A stretch of DNA of 64,000 nt from positions 21,811,621-21,875,620 of the forward strand of contig NC_135559.1 of NCBI RefSeq assembly GCF_964340395.1, in the 5' to 3' direction. Below, one piece after another: positions 1-11,808 of this stretch (its first letter is position 1; every line of letters starts with the position of its first letter). A model generated the notes under the pieces. It saw only the letters and a list, made by a program, of their open reading frames with translations, was not told where the DNA came from and did no database searches. This DNA is from Glandiceps talaboti. Lineage: Eukaryota > Hemichordata > Enteropneusta > Spengelidae. The translations under genes were made by a program, and so were the position numbers.

Positions 1-127
1 TTGAGAACTGTCACGGAAGTCTTCCAATATCGATCGGTATTCCAAACTCTTGCCAAATTTTGACATAGCATGAGGTAACTGTGTGGAGGATGTGTGTTTG
101 TGTGTCTCACTGTGTGTGTGCGTGCAT

Positions 128-170
128 GTTTGTATGTATGTATGTATGTATGTATGTATGTATGTATGTA

Positions 171-203
<33 letters not shown>

Positions 204-206
204 TCC
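128..206. repeat. (TATG)n then (TG)n microsatellite
   Basis: A run of TATG units passes into a TG dinucleotide run. Apparent peptides of Tyr-Val-Cys-Met type here are translation of the repeat only. Confidence 0.95.
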
Positions 207-583
207 GTTCGGTTCAGTTCATTTCAAGTTAACGGGACTAGTAATCCAAATTGGATTCTAAACATCCCTCTATTCTGTAGCATAATATGAGTCAATAGCG
301 TTCTTAAAAGTGTTTACAGAATGATGTTGATGACACTACATTGCTTGTCCGGTAGCTTGTTTCATTCGTTAATTACTCTACATGTCTGTAATTATAAAGA
401 AGTGTTTCCTGATGTCACGTCGTGCATATGGTTTCTGAAGTTTATTTGAGTGTCCTCTTCTTGGGTGATATTCTACAGCCTGAAAACGTAGCTTGCATTG
501 ATCAACATTGTTGTTAATTTTATCAATAATGTGTGTATGTGCACGTGTGTTGTGTGTGTATAACATTTCATCATATACTCTAC

Positions 584-1194
584 CTGGAGGTAATGTAGGT
601 CCCTGTGTAGGTATTGTTTGCAGGAAAGCTGTACCAGTACTTTGTGTACTTTTTCCTGCTGTTCCTTCTGCTGTGCCAGCTGGTGTTGAAGCAGCTTGAC
701 TACTTGTTGTACCAGCTCGTGTTGTAGCAGACTGCGTAGTTTGACTATCAGTTAATGTGGTTGCAGTTTGTTTACCTGTACTACCTAGTGTTGTAGGACC
801 CTGTGTTGTAGGACCCTGTGTTGTAGGACCCTGCGTAGTTTGACCATCAGTTAATGTGGTTGCTGTACCTGTACTACCTTGTGTTGTAGGACCACGTGTA
901 GTTTGACCATCAGTTGTCATTCCTATAATTAAAATCACAGAAACGATTGTGTTTGAATGTTTGAGATGTTATTAACGAAAGGCTGGACAGCATTTTAATT
1001 AATCAAATATAACTTCAGACAAATCAACTTTATTAGGACATAAACATTCCACATTTCTCAGACGTAAACATTCTATAGTGTAGATTTAGGAAACGCATTC
1101 CTAAAGAAGTATAATTTTGCCTACCTTGAGATAAGATGAATAGAATAACTGTACAGAATACAGAGCTCCATCTTATCAGAACCACAGACTGCAT
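584..1194 (-). CDS. Secreted mucin-like Thr/Ser-rich protein, first two exons (partial)
   Basis: Two exons on the minus strand join cleanly. Exon 1 (1194-1125) begins with ATG and encodes 23 residues, MQSVVLIRW... then a hydrophobic run ending LSQ, which looks like a signal peptide; it ends at a CAAG|GTAGGC donor. Exon 2 (922-584) follows an ATTATAG acceptor and ends at a CAG|GTAGAG donor. Both junctions are phase 1, so the exon is symmetric (1-1), as is common in extracellular proteins. Exon 2 is built from repeats of the type TTQGPTTQGP, TTLTDGQTTQ and similar, rich in Thr, Ser, Gly and Pro, and would be heavily O-glycosylated. No globular domain is visible; the rest of the gene lies to the left or outside the window. 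The family and function are not recognised. The splice model is inferred; the low-complexity coding text is seen directly. Confidence 0.6.
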
Positions 1195-1531
1195 GGTTAC
1201 AAACTCATTTGTCAACCTGCAAATAATAAAATATTAAAGACATGTCAAGGAATAATGAATTACTAAACGGGTTCTATAATTCTGTAATGTGCTTAGATAG
1301 TTTATTCCATCAAGAAGGTGGGTATTGACGTCATCATCAATATGATAATGAACTTGTATGTTATACCTAGGTATAGAACTAAGCCACCACACTTTGACCC
1401 ATTACGGTATGAAAGCAAAGATCCATTCAACTCACTTAATCAATAATGAAGTTCTTCTTTTCCTTGTATGTGGTATCAGGAGCTCGAGCCCATACAATAA
1501 TTATATTTTTGAAATTCAGGAAGACCATCAG

Positions 1532-1659
1532 ACCACCACTGTGTACATTATATAGCCCTTAATTGAATTGATTGCTCACCACCACTGTGTACATTATATA
1601 GCCCTTAATTGAATTGATTGCTCACCACCACTGTGTACATTATATAGACCTTAATTGGT
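1532..1659. repeat. 46-bp tandem repeat, about 2.8 copies
   Basis: Three nearly identical copies start at 1532, 1578 and 1624. Each contains CCACTGTGTACATTATATAG followed by a CTTAATTG segment. There is no coding sense. Confidence 0.9.
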
Positions 1660-1819
1660 AAATTTTTAGTAATTATTTAGATGGCTTATCAAAATTTAAC
1701 AAATTAAGAAAGAAACGTTTGATTGGACAGGTGAGTTTTGTTATTGCTATATATATCAAACTATATGACATTTTGAACTTATCTTCCTAAGATATTGTTT
1801 TTATAGAAAAGAATCAGTG

Positions 1820-1926
1820 GCACACACACACACACACACATACATACATACATACATACATACATACATACATACATACATACATACATACATACATACA
1901 TACATACATACATACATACATACATA
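1820..1926. repeat. (CA)n and (ACAT)n microsatellite
   Basis: A short CA run is followed by about 22 perfect ACAT units. Confidence 0.95.
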
Positions 1927-2196
1927 CAAACAGGTATGACATAACCCATCCTTACAGTAATTAGATGACCAGATGTGAACTTAATGCTTACCCTAAGGAT
2001 TGTCGTTCTTATATCATTTGTTTTCATACAAATTACACACGTGTATATAAAATTTGAAGTATGTATTGTTAAAATAGGGAACATGTACATTTGTCGTCGC
2101 CAATGTATGCACCATAGTATTTGAAATTTGAAGTATGCATTAAGATAATGACATTAACAAATACATCATCAAGTGGACAGACGGACGGATGGACAG

Positions 2197-2234
2197 ATGG
2201 AGAGACCGACAGACAGACAGACAGTCAGTCAGTC

Positions 2235-2311
<77 letters not shown>

Positions 2312-2350
2312 TAACATAACATAACATAACATAACATAACATAACATAAC
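2197..2350. repeat. (GACA)n and (ATAAC)n microsatellite
   Basis: GACA units with a short GTCA interruption are followed by about eight ATAAC pentamers. The ATAAC run recurs briefly at 25745-25760, inside the palindrome. Confidence 0.95.
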
Positions 2351-2811
2351 CTTCCCCTACGTATGGTAAATACATTTCAATTCGAGGTATCAGAAGGCAT
2401 TATTGTAACCGGCCTACGTGATCAAGGTCGGTCCAAGGCTGACTTTCCGCCAGACCAAGCGTTTTTCGAAGTTGTTACTGTCGCTGTATACCATCTCATA
2501 GAATATCAAGTGTATTTGGCGGGTGGGCACGGCTATTGATGAATGATGAAGTCTTTGCAGGTGTACAACCCACCACATGAGATAGTTCTTGATTCTGTCA
2601 AGAGAGGGAGCTGTACACATTCATTTCGGTTGAGTCATATTTGGTCGGGGTGTTTTTTATATTAGATTTAGGAGACAGTGTTTGTGCTCGCGCTGTCAAC
2701 GTGATTAATTTCAAAATGTGCAGCGTCCTTTAGAGTTCGTTGGGGGTCATTGAGTCCTTTGGCTTTCCTTTACATTTCTTGTTACAAGTCTAGAGGCGAT
2801 AGTTTACCAGT

Positions 2812-3070
2812 AAGGAAGCCTTCAGTATTTACAAGTGGGGAGGGCCGGGGTCCTTATCCATTTCTGACAGCACTTTAACCCATGCATTTTAACTACTTTA
2901 ACAGTTTGGGGGCGGGGGGGGGGGGGTTCATGTCTTAGTCAAGAAAGTTGAGGGAGAGCCACATTTAAGCACTACAGAATCGGGGAGGGTCACATTTTAT
3001 GTAACAGCCTGGGACTTGTTATTCCTCTGACCTCAGAATTCCCCTCCTTGTAATTACTGAAGGCTCCCTA
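2812..3070. mobile_element. MITE-like element, copy A
   Basis: The left end reads AAGGAAGCCTTCAGTATTTA and the right end is its approximate inverse, with the same AGGGAGCCTTCAGTAATTAC core seen in copies B (7331) and C (11010). The G-rich subterminal part (GGGGAGGGC) is also shared. At about 260 bp and with no ORF it is a non-autonomous unit. The transposon superfamily is not assigned; no target duplication was confirmed. Confidence 0.6.
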
Positions 3071-3319
3071 AATAGCTTTGTCCAAGTAAACCTACTCTTT
3101 AAAATTCCGATACACGGAAATGACCTCTTTTGAAGACGGGTCATTTTCTACATATTGCCATTCTCACAAACGAATACAATGGCCTGTAATGTAGTCGATG
3201 TCATGAAGTGTTTACAAAGTTAGAGTCCTATAGCTACTTGTCAAAATCTCCAAATAACAGAACAATACAGGAAAACGTTGGCCTGTGTCTGAAAACGTAT
3301 GTTACTTTGAAAGTATTGT

Positions 3320-3420
3320 CAGTTGATGAACCACAGGGAGCCAAGCAACCGTGTTACAAACAAGCAATCAAGCAAATGAACAAACAAACAAACAAACAAA
3401 CAAACAAACAAACAAACAAA

Positions 3421-3475
<55 letters not shown>

Positions 3476-3930
3476 AGATAAATAAATGAATAGAACAAAC
3501 AAACACATTTATGTGAGTATACGAAATACGTTTTATACTCATCCATACAAAAAACACAGGGAGCCCAGGAATCGTGTTGCAAACAAACAAGCAAGCAATC
3601 AAGTAGACAAACAAACAAACTACAAACAAACAAACGACATATATTGATGGGAGTATATTAGGTATGTTTTTATACTCACCCAGTGTGTTTGTATGGATGA
3701 GTATAAAAACATATCTAGTATACCCAACGAATATCTGTATGCTTGTTTGTTTATTTATTTATTTATTTATTTATTTATTTGTTTGTTTGTATGTGCGTTT
3801 GTTTGTTTGTTTGTTTGTTTGTTTGTTTGTTTGGCTGGTTAGTTGGGTGGTTGGTTGGTTTTTGTTTGTTTTTTTGCTTGCTTGCTTGCTTGCTTGTAAC
3901 ACTGCAGTTCCTGGGCACCCTGGGGTTAAA
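3320..3930. repeat. Microsatellite-rich inverted and direct repeat cluster
   Basis: (CAAA)n at about 3376-3420 passes into (TAAA)n to 3475. The segment ACAGGGAGCC...GTGTT...AAACAAGCAATCAAG occurs at about 3334 and again at 3557. A reverse-complement version (AACACTGCAGTTCCTGGGCA) is at 3899 beyond (TTTA)n/(TTTG)n runs at 3745-3835. A local hairpin pairs TATGTTTTTATACTCA (3663) with TGAGTATAAAAACATA (3697). This looks like a foldback repeat whose loop and arms have expanded; no protein is coded. Confidence 0.7.
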
Positions 3931-3959
3931 ACTTACCAATCCCGTTCACTAAATATCTT

Positions 3960-4290
3960 GCATGCCACAGGTCATTTTCTCAAGGGGGTTGCAGAGGGGT
4001 ACATCCTGTTTTTAAAATCAGAAGTGGGGGTCACCATGTTTCGTATTTTGGAAATGTTGAATACAGTGGGGTGGGGGTCAGTATTTTCGATTGTGATGGA
4101 AGAGCAAATCATTTCTAAAATGGCATGATCATGTCTGAGTTGTAATGTTTTTTTTCCTATTCCAAATTCGTTACTTTCTATAGATTGATGTTGAAACACT
4201 GCTTAACAGCTACATACACATATATTACCTACCATCCTATTTACTCCACATGTCATGTAAATACTGTCAAAACTTACAATAAATCCCTTC
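3960..4290. repeat. Dispersed repeat shared with 41210-41600
   Basis: G-rich text (GTGGGGGTCA...GTTTTG) is followed by a stretch with ACATGTCATGTAAAT near the end. The same order of words, including GGCAT...TGTCTGA, TATTACCTA and ACATGTCATGTAAATG, occurs at 41210-41570. It is non-coding; family unknown. Confidence 0.55.
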
Positions 4291-4299
4291 CTAAGAAGC

Positions 4300-5760
4300 A
4301 ATGAAATCACAGCCTAAAAAGCTACAGATCGCCTTTAATTGACTAAAAAACAGAGCTCGAGTTTCTAATGGGAGACCTCTAGGATCCATCAGATGTCGGG
4401 GTACTTAGTCAATAACCACTCAGCTGCACTAACCGTATATTGTCCTGATGTTATAGATTCTTTTAATTTTTAGCTCCGCTGTCAGCGAAAGCTGAAAGCG
4501 TAGCTTTAGGTATAGGTGGGTATTGAGGTATAGAGAGTAGAGTGAATCATAGGTGTCCGTCAAACTTTTATATTTTTACTATCTACTCCGGAAGTGACAG
4601 TCGGAATTCTTCGATATTTGGTGTGCATGTTCCCTGGGGGGAGGCTATTCAGATTTGTTCATGCCAAGTTGATCTGTGCCATTTTCAATTTTTTATGATT
4701 TTTTTTCATAAAATGTCATTTTCATCAACTCCTTGAAAACCTCTTATTAGATTGCTTTGATATCTGGCGTGTTGATGCGCAGGGGGTAGCTTACTCAGAT
4801 TTGTTAATTTCAAGTCAGCACATCCTCATTTTTATTTTTTATGATTTTTTTTTTGTAATTTGAAAAAAAAATGAATATGTTAATGAGCATAATGACCGAC
4901 GCCATATTGGAAATCAGTCGACGAGACTTTAAGTAAACTGCCACTTTTCAAAAGACACTATTGACGTCAAACAAGCAATGTAATATGTGCTATAGTCATA
5001 ATTCTACGCATTGGGCGCCCAAATGACAAGCGTTTGTTCGAAACAGGGTTGTAAACTTCAAATCCAATTCTGCACCTTTCTACATAATCAGCCAGTCCGC
5101 AACATCCTCATTTGCATACTCTATCCTGATTCGACCAGAAGCTGAAGGTGACCTCATTTGACCGAGCGATTTTCCACAGCAAGTATCTTGAGTATCAACA
5201 CAGGACGTTCTTGGTACTCACTAAAATCACACTTCAGACCCACTATAAAAGTGTGATGTTTTCAGATAACATGTAACTTGTGGTTAATTCTATATTGTCG
5301 TGCAATTTGGAATGACAGTGAACCAGAATTCAGACAACTTGCGTAAGGAAGGGCATGCCAGGCATGCGGTTGAAGTTATGGCCGACAGTTCACATGTAAA
5401 GTTAAACGACATGAACGTGTCTTGCCTTTCCAAAATGCAAATATTTGGCAAGTAAAAATAATTAAAATAATTACAACTTTAATTTGGCTTCAGACTTTGC
5501 ATTATGTTTTGCGTATCTTTCCCCGTTTTACATGTAAATCCGAAAAGGTTCTCTCTCATCATGTCATCAGTGTCAGTGATCATACCGCGCGGGGCTGCTT
5601 TGAGTACGAGCGAAGTGAGGCATGTTGAGGTATTTTGTTGAGAATTATAAATATTGCGAAATGTCAAGTACAAGGTTTAAATACAATGGAATGATGAAAA
5701 AAATGGCAGAGTCTGCTGACAGGCGCCGGTCACAAGAAACACTGTGAATTAAAATATCAG
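4300..5760. other. Gene-free stretch with a degenerate internal duplication
   Basis: No ORF here has domain content or consistent splice sites. At about 4590-4860 two diverged copies of one segment follow each other (CTCAGATTTGTT... then TTTTTATGATTTTTTTT). No RNA gene was recognised. Confidence 0.5.
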
Positions 5761-5765
5761 ACGAT

Positions 5766-6306
5766 GTATGTATTAATCGCCGACAATCCACCCGTATGCA
5801 CGAGGGACTAACCCGGAAGCAAGTCGTTGTCAGCCATACGTTACAGTGGTAACATCGTCCGAGAAATCGCTGCGTTCAGAGTGTCATTATTCACAGAATT
5901 GTTGTTTTCGAGTGAAAACCCGTCTTGAATTGTATAACTCTAACAAATGAAGACATGTCAAGTTATATTTTGAAAGTTGTATCGCTAGTTTGAGACGATT
6001 TTCTCACGTACTATAGTACTATCGAGGCTTACTTGGAAGTAGTAGGACCTTACTCCAGTTCATCGGGAAGTTTAGCCAGTCCGATAATTCTTTCTGGTTT
6101 AGTTTACAACACTTTTGATCACGCAGATTTTGTTGTTGTGATGAAAAGAAATTTAAAAAAAAGATCATTTCAACCATTTCGTTGTGTTTTCTTTGTGAAA
6201 GGTAACCGAACATGAACGAGTGTTACCACTGTAACGTATGGCTGAGAATGACTCTCTTCCGGGTACTTGAGATTGTCGCCGTACGGAAACTAAGATGGCG
6301 ATTAAT
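5766..6306. mobile_element. Foldback (inverted-repeat) element
   Basis: The left arm (about 5766-5852) and right arm (about 6219-6306) are inverted copies. The outermost words are TGTATTAATCGCC and GGCGATTAATACA. Inside these CCCGGAAG pairs with CTTCCGGG, and CAGCCATACGTTACAGTGGT pairs perfectly with its reverse complement near 6220-6245. The roughly 370-bp centre has no credible gene. It is probably a MITE or foldback; superfamily not assigned. Confidence 0.65.
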
Positions 6307-7028
6307 ACATTTCTTCCCTATATATATCTACCACAACTAGTACAAGTTGAATGCTGTTGACTTTGTAAATTTGTTAGAAAATTGAAATTCAAATTGCCTC
6401 AAAATTATTTTATATCCCTAGTTTATTTCATTCATCATTAAAATTTTCCAGGGTTACAGCTGTAAGACACTGGAATTATTTATAGCCAACCTCAAAATCC
6501 TCTTTTTTTCTTTTTCTTGTGTGCATTTCCCAGTCATTTTTTTCTGAGATTTTGTGCAATTTTTCATAACAGTAGATTTTTGTCATAAAATGGTGACTAT
6601 GGTATAAAAGTACAATACATTACCAACTTTTGTGTAAAATGTGTTTTATAGTGAGACATCATATGAAACCACTAACCACTTTATTGCATCGCTAAAACAA
6701 AACTGCATAGTGAAGAGCTGAAGACCTGAACAACTTCTACATGTCACCAAAATAAAAAATTAAATTAAAAAAAAAACAGCGGAGCTATTCTGACCGATAG
6801 GTCGCTTGTTTTATCATTTCTATCATATACATTTGGTGCTGTCTCGCATAACTGAAACTATTACCTAAACTGAATTGGATAGCCTATTAATTGCCTACAG
6901 TTTTTTTAGGCGAAACCTTCCAGGACCAACCTGTCACTCCCGAATGCGACGGGATGGCACTTAGTAAAAAAAATCAGATGCACTGATCTTTCATTGTCAG
7001 GATGTTATTAAACTTTTCCAACATTTCA

Positions 7029-7168
7029 ATCATTTGTATAAAGATTGGATGCTAATACATGATGATGTCATAAATCATTTGTATAAAGATTGGATGCTAA
7101 TACATGATGATGATGTCATAAATCATTTGTATAAAGATTGGATGTTAATACATAATGGTGATGTCATA
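7029..7168. repeat. Tandem repeat, three copies of about 47-50 bp
   Basis: Each copy has AATCATTTGTATAAAGATTG, then ATGCTAATACATGATGATG, then TCATA. Copies differ by one to three bases and by an extra ATG triplet. Confidence 0.9.
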
Positions 7169-7330
7169 ATCTGTGAAATAATTGTCTTTAAGGGTGTCAA
7201 TAACCTAAGCCAAAGAATATCCAGAGCTTCCAGGGGAGACCAATAGGACTCCTGATGAGAGGGACAACATCGACCCGCTTCTGAAAATCAAATGCATCCG
7301 GGCCTTATATTATCATGATGTAATTAAAGT

Positions 7331-8101
7331 AAGGGAGCCTTCAATAATTGCAAGGGGAGAGGGCCCGGGAAAATCAGACTCGGGCTGTTGCATGAAATGT
7401 TACCCTCCCCCTCAACTCCACCGTGCTAAGAAGTGGCCCTTCCTCAACGTTTTTTCACTAAAACATGGCCTACCCCCTGTTAAAGTAGTTCAAAATGTGA
7501 AGTAAAATATTGTCAGAAACGTAAAAGGACACACGTCCCAAAATAATGGTAGGGATTTAATCTCACTGCTGCCACCAATGTTAAAAGTTTTAAAGGCATT
7601 GGTTACTTTCCGGTCCACTACTACCGCCATGTCGATATGTGTATCGAAGGCACTGCATAAATAAATACCAGTGTTTGGATCTGATTGGCTGAGCTGAAGG
7701 CCACAACTCCCAATAATTAGATTGACACACTCCCGTCATTGTCGAGACCAATGTCATGATCTCCACAACAATGTTGTATCTTACCAAGTGCTCCCGTCTT
7801 ATATCTTTGAGACCCACTCCTGTCCTCACACCATAACTGACAATTCATTACATTGAATTGGTTGTTCGCAGCAAATTTCATTGATATAGGCTGATATCAT
7901 GGGTACCTAACCCAAACCCTAACCCTAACCCTAATGATGGGATATCGTCCTCATATGATGGGATGTCAAAAACTCAAATTATGCAATACAATGAGTCAAA
8001 GTAAAATGAGACCCCCCCCCATCCCATTTCTAAAATATGACCCTCCCCCGAGAGCTGATTTGTAAAAATTGACCCCCCCTTGTAAATATGATGGCTCCCT
8101 A
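7331..8101. mobile_element. MITE-like element, copy B
   Basis: It starts AGGGAGCCTTCAATAATTGC and ends with the inverted, more degenerate ATGGCTCCCT. G-rich and C-rich subterminal blocks match copies A and C. Inside it lies a short run of vertebrate-type telomere hexamers (7907-7934). There is no transposase. Confidence 0.55.
7907..7934. repeat. Interstitial telomere-like repeat (CCCTAA)n
   Basis: About four CCCTAA units, one of them imperfect (CCCAAA). The motif equals the metazoan TTAGGG telomere repeat on the other strand. The tract is too short to be a telomere. Confidence 0.85.
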
Positions 8102-9775
8102 TATTTAAAAACAAATGTCAACCCTATATATTAGGAATTGTTATAAGATGGTGTTGTCTTGTAAAATATTCGTAATATGTAAGATATAGATTCAAGCAAT
8201 CTCTCAAAATATAACTTATCCGGAACATGAAAGAGCTGATATGTGGGGTGGGGTGGGGGCCATCATATTTTGAAAACAGTTGAAATCCCTTGCTCGTGCC
8301 GGAGAATATGACTAGTGGATCAAGTAGAGCAGCCTATTGCTTTGATGCTCCCCCTCCCCACTCCCCCATCACACACTCTCGCTTGAGAGAGCTTGTACAG
8401 CTTCTAGAAAGTGGCAATTTAGTGAGACATGCAAATCATATCGATGCAATAAACGCATTCTAAATGTATCAAGCCATATTGTCCTCATATCGGCACAATA
8501 CACACTCTGGGCCCTTGAATATACGAAATACTACAGTCACTTCAGAAATTAAATACAGAACATGGCAATCTGTCATACAGCAAGCTACTCTGATCAAAAT
8601 CTGATGTTGTGAATACGGCTCGATTTTTTTTATTTATTTCTTTTAGTGTTTTTTTCCGATTTTGTTGTTCTGGGAGTGATCGTCGCCACAAATTTAAATC
8701 GAAGACAAACGACACTACGCGAAGGAAATGGAGTAAATTTTAGAAGTCAGTAGACTGTATTCACCACATCAGATTGAATATCAGATTGAACGCAACTTAG
8801 ATAGATAGATAGATAGATATTAATTAAGATAGAATTCAGAATAGGGTGGATAACTGGAGACTGATATATATCTATAAAGGTTAACGAGAACGTGTACAAA
8901 CGAAAAGTTGGCAGCCCCGACTCGACGTCTCGATATCGATCACCTAAAGCAAGGAGTATTTGTCTTCTTGGTGAAAGACTTCTTTCCTTTATGTTAACTA
9001 ATATCACGTGACATGTCCCCCGCCGAGAAAGGAGGCCGTGAAGTTATTCGTTCTCAACGTTACACATTTTATTTATTGTTTTGTGTGTGTGTGTGTGTGT
9101 GTGTGTTTCCAACCACGGAGTCCGACATGTGTACCTTCGACTATTGAAATATTTTTTTCTTGCACAACGAATGGGGTAATAATAAATAGAAACTCTCTCG
9201 CCGTAAAATGAGCAGAAGTGGTGTCATAATAAGGAATCTTGTGTGTCACGTGACTGCTTTCAAAACAACGATGATTTTCACAGAATAAACCTTTCACATA
9301 CCAATGTCATACCACTAAAAGTTTATCGACGATTAATGACAAATCCAAGTATACCAATATCTTACTCGTTTGTAAAGTTTAAATAATTTTTCCAGTGTCA
9401 GTCAAAAACAAAGCTAATTGTCTTACCTTATGCAAATAATAGTAGATAGAGGAGTAACCTCTCAGTCCTCCTGAAAAACTCTTCCGTGAGAAACTTCGTG
9501 CCCTCTGTGAGAAAACCTTTTCTTCGACCGTACAGACACTGACAATGTTAAGGAAGTGAATACTTCGCATTGTTAGTGTGTTTATTTATATCGTAAACAC
9601 ACAAAGAACAAATACTTGTGTTGAATATTTATCAGGTACTGAGCACTGAAGCACCGTAAGGCTACATAGTTAACAGATAATAGCCGTCTGTTGTTGTTGT
9701 TAACTAGAGCACATTCACTAATGACCTGTGTTGCAACCCTAAGTCACGACAACACTTGTTTGTATATGGATCACA
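8102..9775. other. Gene-free stretch with small repeats and E-boxes
   Basis: Contains a (GATA)5 tract at about 8799-8819 and (GT)n at 9081-9107. Two palindromic E-boxes lie about 240 bp apart: ATCACGTGAC near 9003 and GTCACGTGAC near 9246. Short ORFs on both strands lack domains or splice support. It could hold a promoter for an unseen gene, but nothing proves it. Confidence 0.4.
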
Positions 9776-9942
9776 GCAACAATTGAATTGACGGAACCAA
9801 ATGACAACTTGTACAAATCTATCAAAATAATTCAGAGATGGATCAAGGCTTGTCTTATAATGTAGAACAGACATAGATCTATCTCTTAATTACTGATAGA
9901 TTTGTACAAGTTGTCATTTGATTCCGTCAATTCAATTGTTGC
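9776..9942. mobile_element. Small foldback MITE
   Basis: The arm at 9776-9824 starts GCAACAATTGAATTGACGGA. The arm at 9894-9942 is its reverse complement over about 49 bp with one or two mismatches. The loop is about 70 bp. No ORF. Very high arm identity suggests a relatively recent insertion. Confidence 0.8.
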
Positions 9943-11009
9943 AATCACCTACATCCACTATTATGTCTGAACACGTGACTCATTATCTATATCATCTACT
10001 TGGAGTATAAGTGTTGACATGGAACTTTCTTTTAATTAAATCAACAGATTAGCTATACCATTTGATTTGAAGTTAACTCATACAATTGCATGACATAGAA
10101 TGACACCAACCAAGTGGTGTCACTCTAGTCTATAAAACTATCAGAAGGAAAATTAAAAAATATGTCCCAAGAAAACAAAATATTTTGCAAACAGAAAGAC
10201 AGAATGCTATTTCTTTTTTAAAGCATGTACTAAATACATTATGTTTGAATTCCCATATAAAAGGACACTAACTGTAAATTTAATACATCTCAAGTGTCGT
10301 AATAAATCAAACTTTATTTACTTTTGTCCTCTTTATGCCCACCTATCCAGGGATAGAAACGAGTGTCAAATTTAAACCAAGCATATCGATTTTTGTTGGT
10401 CAACGTTCAAATATGAGCTATCCAAGTAAAAAGAGGTGTTACTGTAGTTTAAATCAGGAAGGTCTTTTTGATTTACCCATTATGGTGTCAAATATGGACG
10501 CGTGTTTATCGAAGACAAACTTAGTATAACTACAAAGTTCGCTTAGCAGTATAGGATTGCCAGGTGAATCACAATAGTCTCGTAAAAACGTGTATGACCG
10601 CTGCTACAAATGTTTGTTTTGGATCAGTGGTTTTGAATGTAGGCACGGATCAGACCAGGTTTTACGAATGTGATAGTTGTTGCAACTCACGATCTTGGTT
10701 GTCACATGTTGGTAGGTAAACCGGAACTGAACAATGGCATGGTGTATTGAAATGACATTTTATGTACTACCTGTCACTTTGACCAACTTAATACAAGACA
10801 AATGGCATGGCGCATTTATTAAAATATCATATACCTTATAACTCTGACCAGTTCAGTTATCTTATAAAAGACAATAAATTATAATTATATCGATAATCAA
10901 TTTAAGGAAATAAATGAAGTCATGAATTTTATTATAAGAGTGTACAATGGTGGTACAATACGTTCCAGGTCAGTTAGTCCACAAACCCACTGAGCAATTT
11001 GCCTCACCT
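9943..11009. other. Gene-free stretch
   Basis: AT-rich DNA with short ORFs that have no recognisable domain. I see no RNA gene, repeat array or regulatory element that I can defend. Confidence 0.4.
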
Positions 11010-11808
11010 TAGGGAGCCTTCAGTAATTACAAGGGGGAGGGCAGGGGGGGGGGTTAGTGGGAGTCACTTTTTTTTACAAATCGTTCCACGGGAGGGACTT
11101 ATTTTTAGAGAAAATGGAAATTAAGGGTGGGTCACATTTTACTTTGACTAATGTTTATCTAACATTATTTTCTGATTTTGGCCTTTTGGTCGATTTAATA
11201 GAGCAGTCGAATTAATGAGATTATTAATTAAGGTAATATCATAACATATAAGTGAAATGCAGTGAATTAACTGTTAGTTGTGGTGTGAAAAGATTAACGG
11301 GTCTCAAAGTAGTAAAGGGGAACAGTGTGGTAAGATATCGGGGGATAATGTGGTTGAGTGGGGATGAGGTTGTCAGTTGTGCGCTCATCTAGTCTTTGTG
11401 AGTTCTGGCCTTCAACTCATCCAATTAGATCCGAACACAAGCATTATATTGATATGATACAAACTCACTGTGATGCATGATAATAATGGAAAACATCATA
11501 TGCCTTTAAAGAATATCAATGTGGTGGGATCTTACTACAGAAAATTCTCCTGTCTCTGGAGGGCTTCGAACCCAGGACCTCCTTACTACTAAGCTTGAAC
11601 TCTAACAAATATTCCACAGGTAGGCGGTGTTAAAATGTTTTTTCATTGAACGAAATATTTGAACAGGAAAGGGTCGTGTTTTAGAGAAAAGAGGTTGGGG
11701 GTCATGTTTTAGCACAATGGACGGGGGGTCACGTTTTATGCTACAGACAGGGTATGGTTTCTCCGGCCCTCGCCTTCCCTCCCCCTTGTAATTTCTGAAA
11801 GCTCCCTA
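11010..11808. mobile_element. MITE-like element, copy C
   Basis: The left end AGGGAGCCTTCAGTAATTAC is followed by a G-rich block. The right end is the inverse, with CCCCCTTGTAATT and GAAAGCTCCCT. At about 800 bp it resembles copy B in size. Inside, on the minus strand near 11550, GGGTTCGAAGCC matches a tRNA-type B box, so a tRNA-derived SINE may be nested here. No transposase is present. Confidence 0.55.

Noticed and set aside
11530-11590. tRNA gene or SINE on the minus strand (GGGTTCGAAGCC B box)
   Set aside because: A B box is visible, but the A box and cloverleaf are not convincing, so it is mentioned only within copy C.
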